Positions 59,318-64,000 of a stretch of 64,000 nucleotides of DNA are shown piece by piece. The position numbers were made by a program, and so were the translations under genes. The notes beneath the pieces are model-generated. The model did no database searches and was not told the DNA's origin. It saw only the letters and a program-made list of their open reading frames with translations. The DNA is from Helianthus annuus. Its lineage: Eukaryota > Streptophyta > Magnoliopsida > Asterales > Asteraceae. The stretch spans positions 122,112,771 through 122,176,770 of the forward strand of contig NC_035436.2 of NCBI RefSeq assembly GCF_002127325.2. Direction: 5' to 3'. Each line of letters opens with the position of its first letter. Positions within the stretch are counted from its first letter, which is position 1.

Positions 59318-59649
59318 TGTAACTTGAATCTGTTACAGAAGATAACAAAATTTTATTTTAGGAGATTATTATGTGATTGTCTTTTATGACAATTTGTCAA
59401 CCATGGTACAGAGGCCATATTCGGTTAACTTATTATCTCATTACATTAAATATTAGGATTTGAATATATCCTATTTTAACTATATAGATAGTATTGGCGG
59501 CATAAAGCCTAATCACGATGATGTTTTATAATATTAGCCGAGATTCCAGAGAATCAATGGCATAGAGAGTAGAACCGTAGTTCTTTTATCTCTTCCTGAC
59601 AGAGAGTCATAGACTACTACTGCCTTTTGTCTTATAAGACAATTATTAT

Positions 59650-59996
59650 GGCCCATAGGCACTACACCTCTAATGGATGTCTTAATATGGTTGGCCCGTA
59701 GGCACTACATCACTAATGGATGTTTTAATAATATTGGCCCGTAGGCACTACATCACTAATGGATGTTTTTATAATACTGGCCCGTAGGCATTGCATCACT
59801 AATGGATGTCTTTGTAATACTGGCCCGTAGGCATTGCATCACTAATGGATGTTTTTATAATATTGGCCCGTAGGCATTGCATCACTAAATGGATGTCTTT
59901 ATAGTACTGGCCCGTAGGCATTGCATCACTAAATGGATGTCTTTATAATACTGGCCCGTAGGCATTGCATCACTAAATGGATGTCTTTATAATATT
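59650..59996. repeat. 43-44-bp minisatellite, eight units
   Basis: Units start GGCCCGTAGGCA(C/T)T at 59650, 59693, 59736, 59779, 59822, 59865, 59909 and 59953, each with CATCACTAA(A)TGGATGT. The first unit is the most diverged. The array sits in the spacer just upstream of gag in element sense. Confidence 0.93.
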
Positions 59997-60395
59997 GATC
60001 ACCTTCATTGGTGATTTAACCCGCGATTTATAAATCATTTAGTTGGGTTTTGAAATCCTTAAAGGATTATTGTATAGGAATTGACGTGCGTGATTATAAC
60101 GAATCACATCTGCCATGAATGTTAACATGCGTACAGAGGTTAACAGGGAATCTGAATCTTTTCAGCTAGGTCGTACCATCTTGACTGATCTTAAAAGACC
60201 CCAAGCTAGGTTTCACCCCTTTAAGATTCTTTATTAGGCAGATCAATATAAAAGGAATGGTTTTGATTTATTTTTATATCTATTAAAACAAAACTCATAA
60301 CATACATTCCAAAATCTCAAATACAATTACATATTGCCCTAAACGGGTCTTTCAAATAATACATACCTCCATAGAGGTTTTTTAAATTAAGTGAC

Positions 60396-60497
60396 AAGTC
60401 CACGCAGGGACTAATATAAGATAGGTGTCCATGCAAGGACTAAATATAAGTCCACGTAGGGACTGAAATATGATAAGTTGTCCACGCAGGGACTTAT
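60396..60497. repeat. Short GTCCACGCAGGGACT repeats
   Basis: Four copies of (A/G)(A/T)GTCCA(C/T)G(C/T)A(G/A)GGACT about 25-35 bp apart. Each contains inverted GTCC/GGAC arms, so each can form a small hairpin. Confidence 0.8.
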
Positions 60498-60534
60498 TTC
60501 AAAGTAGAAATTACAGTAGTACTACTATTAAGGG

Positions 60535-61746
60535 CTAGTGGTCACGTTTCTTCTTTTTGCCCTTTAGTAGATTCGCCAAGCCCTTGAGAAATCCTCGGTG
60601 GCTTTTCTTTTCTTCCTCGAACTCTCTCTCCACACGATCTAGTCGATGGAGTATTTCTTCCTGTTCAGGAGGAGAAAATCGTGGTTGTGGCGCTTGATGC
60701 GGAACTGGAGGTCTGGGAGGTATTGGATACCCATGAGCTGAGTAGTCCGGTGGTCCCATGTTTCCATGTGCTCCGTCAGGGTAGCGCGCATTATATCTAG
60801 CCGACACCACATATGGGTCGCGCTCATAGCCGTAGTTGTATTGTGCTTGCGACGGTTCGAACGGGTTGTAAGCCGTTGGACCTGTGTAAGCTGGTATGGG
60901 TTGGTCATACCCAAATGGTGGCGAATTTCGTGCAGTAGGTGCGGAGTTCGCTTCTTGTATAGGACTTGAAGGTCCTTCTTCATGTAGTGGCGGATAGTGG
61001 CTACTACTAGAATGTCGAGGAGTGCTGAAGTGGTTACCCCCTCCTCCTCGTGTAGACATACGAGCATTTGTCCTCCTACGCCTCGGCGGATCAGGTATTA
61101 CTGGTTGTGCCGGTGGCGGAGGTGGTGGCGTAACTGCCTCAAAGCGTGAATCCTCAGAGGGATCCTGTGGATGTCTCGGTTGTTGTGTCTGATGAGATGG
61201 TGTGTTGTACCACTCATGTCGGTCAAACAAGGCCATAAAGCTATCTGGGCCTTGATACTGCGGACCATGATATGAAGATCCATCAGATACTTCTATCGGA
61301 TGCGTGGGCGTACCACGAGCTGGTTCAGTTGGATCCTCATCTTCCTCCATGGGATCTTCAGAAAAATGGTCGTGTGGCCCTAGTGGAACAAAACCTGAAG
61401 GTTCCTGTATGTAGTCAGCCAGATTGAACTGAGCTACGTAGTATGGACTAGGGTCGTCATAATTCCGGTGCGAAACCGAACGTTGTAGAGGTATGAAGGA
61501 AGGTTGTGGGTTGTTGGGATTATTTTCTGAATCTGGTCCAAAGGAGTGCCGGTAGGATGGCGTCGAGCTGTGCGAAGTGGAATGCCTCGCTGGTTCGTAT
61601 AGATCTCTTCGTCGTTGTGGCTCTTCGCTTCGTGTCATCGAAGGATGTCTTGTACCAGATGGTCCAGCTTCTTGATCGTGATGTGTCACGATTTCTCCTC
61701 GGCCTCTTCGTCCCCTTCCTCTTCCTCGGAATATAACAGGTGGCAT
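60535..61746 (-). CDS. Uncharacterised 403-codon ORF between primer site and gag
   Basis: Starts at ATG 61746 (MPPVIFRGRGRGRRGRGE) and is open to 60535; the frame is also open ten codons upstream without an ATG. I recognise no family. The N-terminus is Arg/Gly-rich, as in RNA-binding tails. A long Pro/Ser/His/Tyr-rich, probably disordered middle follows, with an acidic patch EDPMEEDEDPTEP near 140-150 and PPPPPPAQP near 205-215. The C-terminus is a charged helix, EEILHRLDRVEREFEEEKK, followed by a basic KGKKKKRDH end. It has no membrane segment and no zinc knuckle. It is the first ORF on the element's RNA, about 170 bp inside the LTR, and has no stops. It could be an element-encoded accessory nucleic-acid-binding protein or a captured sequence; both are inference. 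Confidence 0.7.
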   Translation of the reverse strand: MPPVIFRGRGRGRRGRGEIVTHHDQEAGPSGTRHPSMTRSEEPQRRRDLYEPARHSTSHSSTPSYRHSFGPDSENNPNNPQPSFIPLQRSVSHRNYDDPSPYYVAQFNLADYIQEPSGFVPLGPHDHFSEDPMEEDEDPTEPARGTPTHPIEVSDGSSYHGPQYQGPDSFMALFDRHEWYNTPSHQTQQPRHPQDPSEDSRFEAVTPPPPPPAQPVIPDPPRRRRTNARMSTRGGGGNHFSTPRHSSSSHYPPLHEEGPSSPIQEANSAPTARNSPPFGYDQPIPAYTGPTAYNPFEPSQAQYNYGYERDPYVVSARYNARYPDGAHGNMGPPDYSAHGYPIPPRPPVPHQAPQPRFSPPEQEEILHRLDRVEREFEEEKKSHRGFLKGLANLLKGKKKKRDH

Positions 61747-61902
61747 TTTCCTGCTCCAAAACTTATTAAAAATCAAATCGAAAATAAAGACAAAAAGGAG
61801 TATAAATCCGAATTTGTCCTAAGTTCTTGTCTAGACTCAAGTATGTGCAATTGTGTCATTGAGATTAAACACAATAGGATAGTGTTTAATTCACTCAATG
61901 TT

Positions 61903-61916
61903 GGCTCTGATACCAA
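61903..61916 (-). other. Primer-binding site of young chromovirus (Met-tRNA)
   Basis: Minus-strand TTGGTATCAGAGCC lies two bases inside the 5' LTR. Confidence 0.9.
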
Positions 61917-61918
61917 CC

Positions 61919-64000
61919 TGTCACACCCCGATTTCCACGTGTCTCACCGGTGGGCCCGGTGGGGGATTACCGTGACGATGTTGGCAACAATATAGTCAAA
62001 CCACACAATTATATAATGCACAGCGGAAGCATAATTTAAATATATAATTTCAACCTCTGATTGTAATATCAAAATGTATTACAGAAGTTGAATATCCACA
62101 GTGGATCGTAAATACAGATAAAGTATTGTTCCATTAGATACTGCAATCAAGCTTGCGAGGCTTATCCCGACGCTAGGGAGCTAATACCAGCCAATTACGT
62201 TTAGGTACCTGCACTTAATCTTTTTGGGGAAAATACGTCAGTTTACACTGGTAAATACATTCAACTGACACATTTGAAAGTGTTTATTAAAATTGATTTG
62301 AATGCACAAGGCACAAACTCTTTTATAACTTGGGAAAATTCATAATGATCTTGTGAACGTTTTACATGTTCTTTTATGCGTTCAGTAGCCCGGGTCGTGC
62401 CGGGTTAAAGATTTATAGACACACCACGTTTGCGTAAAACCGTAGTACAGAAACCAACGGCTACGTCTTTTAGTTTTAATGTCGACACTTTATACCGGGT
62501 GTACGCCTACACCGGGATGTCGATGGTCGTGGCCATTTCGTAAAATGATGCCGAGGATATCCGGGACAACGGTCATTAAACCCCCCAAAGGCTTATAAGC
62601 AACAAAACTGTTTAAATGAGCCGATCATATTTAATAAATTAACCACCTAAGCGATGGAATTATATAATGCTCAATCAAGCGGTATTAATATACCGTAACC
62701 CAAGCCCATATAGGGGAAATAAGTCAAAAGTATTTACCTTTGCAAGTATTAATCCTTAATTTAGATCAAGTCACCGATAGCTTTTACTGGGGCTCCTAAT
62801 CTGGAACGAAGGTTTTAATTAACCTCTTAGAATCCTAACGGTCCTTGTATTAGCCGTAGCTTAAACCGGTTGATTCCGATATATAGATATGGTTAATTCG
62901 CACGGAAAGGCGAAAACCGAGAATGGAGTATGATTTGGACCCAACAAGTTTAGTGACTTGTTTTATATGGGTTTATAGTTCATACTCTGGATTTTGGGGT
63001 TCAAATAATATAATTTGACCCATATCGGCTATTGCACGAAAACTAGTTCCATGAGCCGTACCGTGTGCGCAAACAGGAGAAACGGTTAACCATAAGAGTC
63101 GTACGCTTATTTCCTAAGTCAATATGCCTTAAAAGTATTTTGGTATCAGTAGGATACCTTCCGTAATGCCCGTAACGGGTTTAAGTTTATATTATGCCCC
63201 GTAGGGGCTTTTCGGTCATTTTAAAGACTTTAAAAGGGATTTTCGAGTTCTACAGGAAATCTGAGTTTCCCGAACAGCTTATAAAGCTTAAAATACTTTA
63301 TTTATTATTTAAAACCAGTAGCAACTGGAATCGGGTCAAAAGACCTTGTAGAACTCCCGTTTTGGTCAAAAAGGGCATATTCGGTATTTACCGAACCGTA
63401 GCCATAACCGCAGGTTATGAGCAAGGTAAAAATTATTAAAAATCTTTAAAATTCCCAAAATATTATTTTACCACAGTGGGTAAAAGTTTTGGTGCCGAAA
63501 ACTTGGGTTAGATGAGCGTTATGCTAATTGCGCCGTTAATTACAAAACTTTCTTAAAAGTGCGCCTTTTAGCATAACTCTCATTCTAGACCTCGGATTGA
63601 CGTGAAACTTTAAGGACATGCTTATAATTTAACAAGCAAGGTTTTGGTCCGTTCACGTGTCCGAAATACTCGTTTTAATTTTAAAAGGCCGTTACGGTCA
63701 ACTTTTAGGCGAATGACGGAAATGCGCTAAAGACTCGGATAACTCATGAACCGACCACAGAGGCTTATACCAACATGTGACCTGGTCCTAAGAGAGTCCT
63801 AAGGTATATTTATACCTCACTAAAACGGGTCAGAACTGAAGTCAAAGCAAAAGTCAAACTTTTGCGACCTTCGGCTCCGAACCGGTTCTATATAGCAAAT
63901 GATCGATTCAAACGAGCGCAAACATGTTTATATACTTATTATCATGTTTTATGATTGTCAAAACAGGTTCCATAACATATATATTACAGATTATGCTTAA
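61919..64000 (-). repeat. 5' LTR of young chromovirus (partial, cut by window end)
   Basis: The first 2,082 bp in window orientation, aligned gap-free to 51335-53416. The part with the TATA box and transcription start lies beyond 64000. Confidence 0.95.

Larger units (their letters stand above)
59318..60534 (-). other. Untranslated spacer between extra ORF and gag
   Basis: About 1.2 kb without coding signature. It contains the 43-bp minisatellite and a shorter GTCCACGCAGGGACT repeat, both listed separately. Confidence 0.65.
51335..64000 (-). mobile_element. Young Ty3-gypsy chromovirus with an extra ORF before gag (runs off the window)
   Basis: The left LTR 51335-54728 (3,394 bp, TGTCACACC...GGTGTTACA) and a right LTR starting at 61919 and continuing past 64000. 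The 2,082 bp visible in both align without gaps and differ at about four positions by eye. Minus-strand order is 5' LTR (right), Met-tRNA primer site, a 403-codon extra ORF, minisatellite spacer, gag-pol, integrase with chromodomain-like tail, polypurine tract, 3' LTR. It inserted into the gag of the fragment at 49864-51334. Its outer right end and target duplication lie outside the window. Confidence 0.93.

Noticed and set aside
59650..59996. CRISPR-like spaced repeats
   Set aside because: Units are contiguous tandem copies of 43-44 bp with no unique spacers, in plant nuclear DNA.

Overview
The window looks like nuclear DNA of a eudicot plant. It holds one intron-containing plant membrane-transporter gene in a landscape of plant LTR retrotransposons, MITEs and SINEs. 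The LTR families (one beginning TGTCACACCCCG, an Athila-type element, two copia elements with Met-tRNA primer sites) recall large Asteraceae genomes, but that family assignment is an inference from general resemblance and was not searched. Nothing suggests a prokaryotic, plastid or mitochondrial origin.

Left third (1-13149): a moderately old gene-bearing segment. It contains remnants of a LINE and of a copia gag on the minus strand (2.1-4.5 kb), small repeats, a candidate Helitron 3' end near 6.2 kb, a MITE-like element near 7.1-7.3 kb and two tRNA-derived SINEs (8.08-8.6 kb; the second has an 18-bp target duplication). The only intact host gene follows: a six-exon ALMT gene (aluminium-activated malate transporter family, ALMT9/ALMT4-like) at 8882-11508, 575 codons, with all splice junctions readable. 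About 0.5-1.4 kb downstream lie a fold-back MITE with a perfect 9-bp target duplication (12023-12375) and a Tourist-like MITE (12595-12909).

Middle (13150-27871): a Ty1-copia element, coding on the minus strand, bounded by ~448-bp LTRs. A second minus-strand copia element (18679-26656, LTRs ~880 bp, perfect 5-bp duplication ATCTC) sits in its 5' leader. Both have decayed coding regions.

Right half (28158-64000): an Athila-type Ty3-gypsy element (28158-49863) with 1.7-kb LTRs, an Asp-tRNA primer site, a pol split by one in-frame stop, no recognisable gag and an intact 385-codon ORF downstream of pol. A chromovirus (33668-43467, 2.8-kb LTRs, duplication TCCTC) is inserted at the very end of its pol. 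Next comes a gag-protease fragment of a second chromovirus (49864-51334), cut on its gag side by a third, very young chromovirus (51335 to beyond 64000). The visible 2,082 bp of that element's LTR pair differ at about four positions. It carries an unusual 403-codon ORF between primer site and gag, and this is the strongest candidate for something not yet described.

All coding retroelements run on the minus strand; only the ALMT gene uses the plus strand. In the elements whose two ends are visible, the right-hand LTR is the 5' LTR. LTR differences were counted by eye and are approximate: about 0.2% (third chromovirus), 0.5% (Athila element and the chromovirus inside it) and 1.1% (both copia elements).
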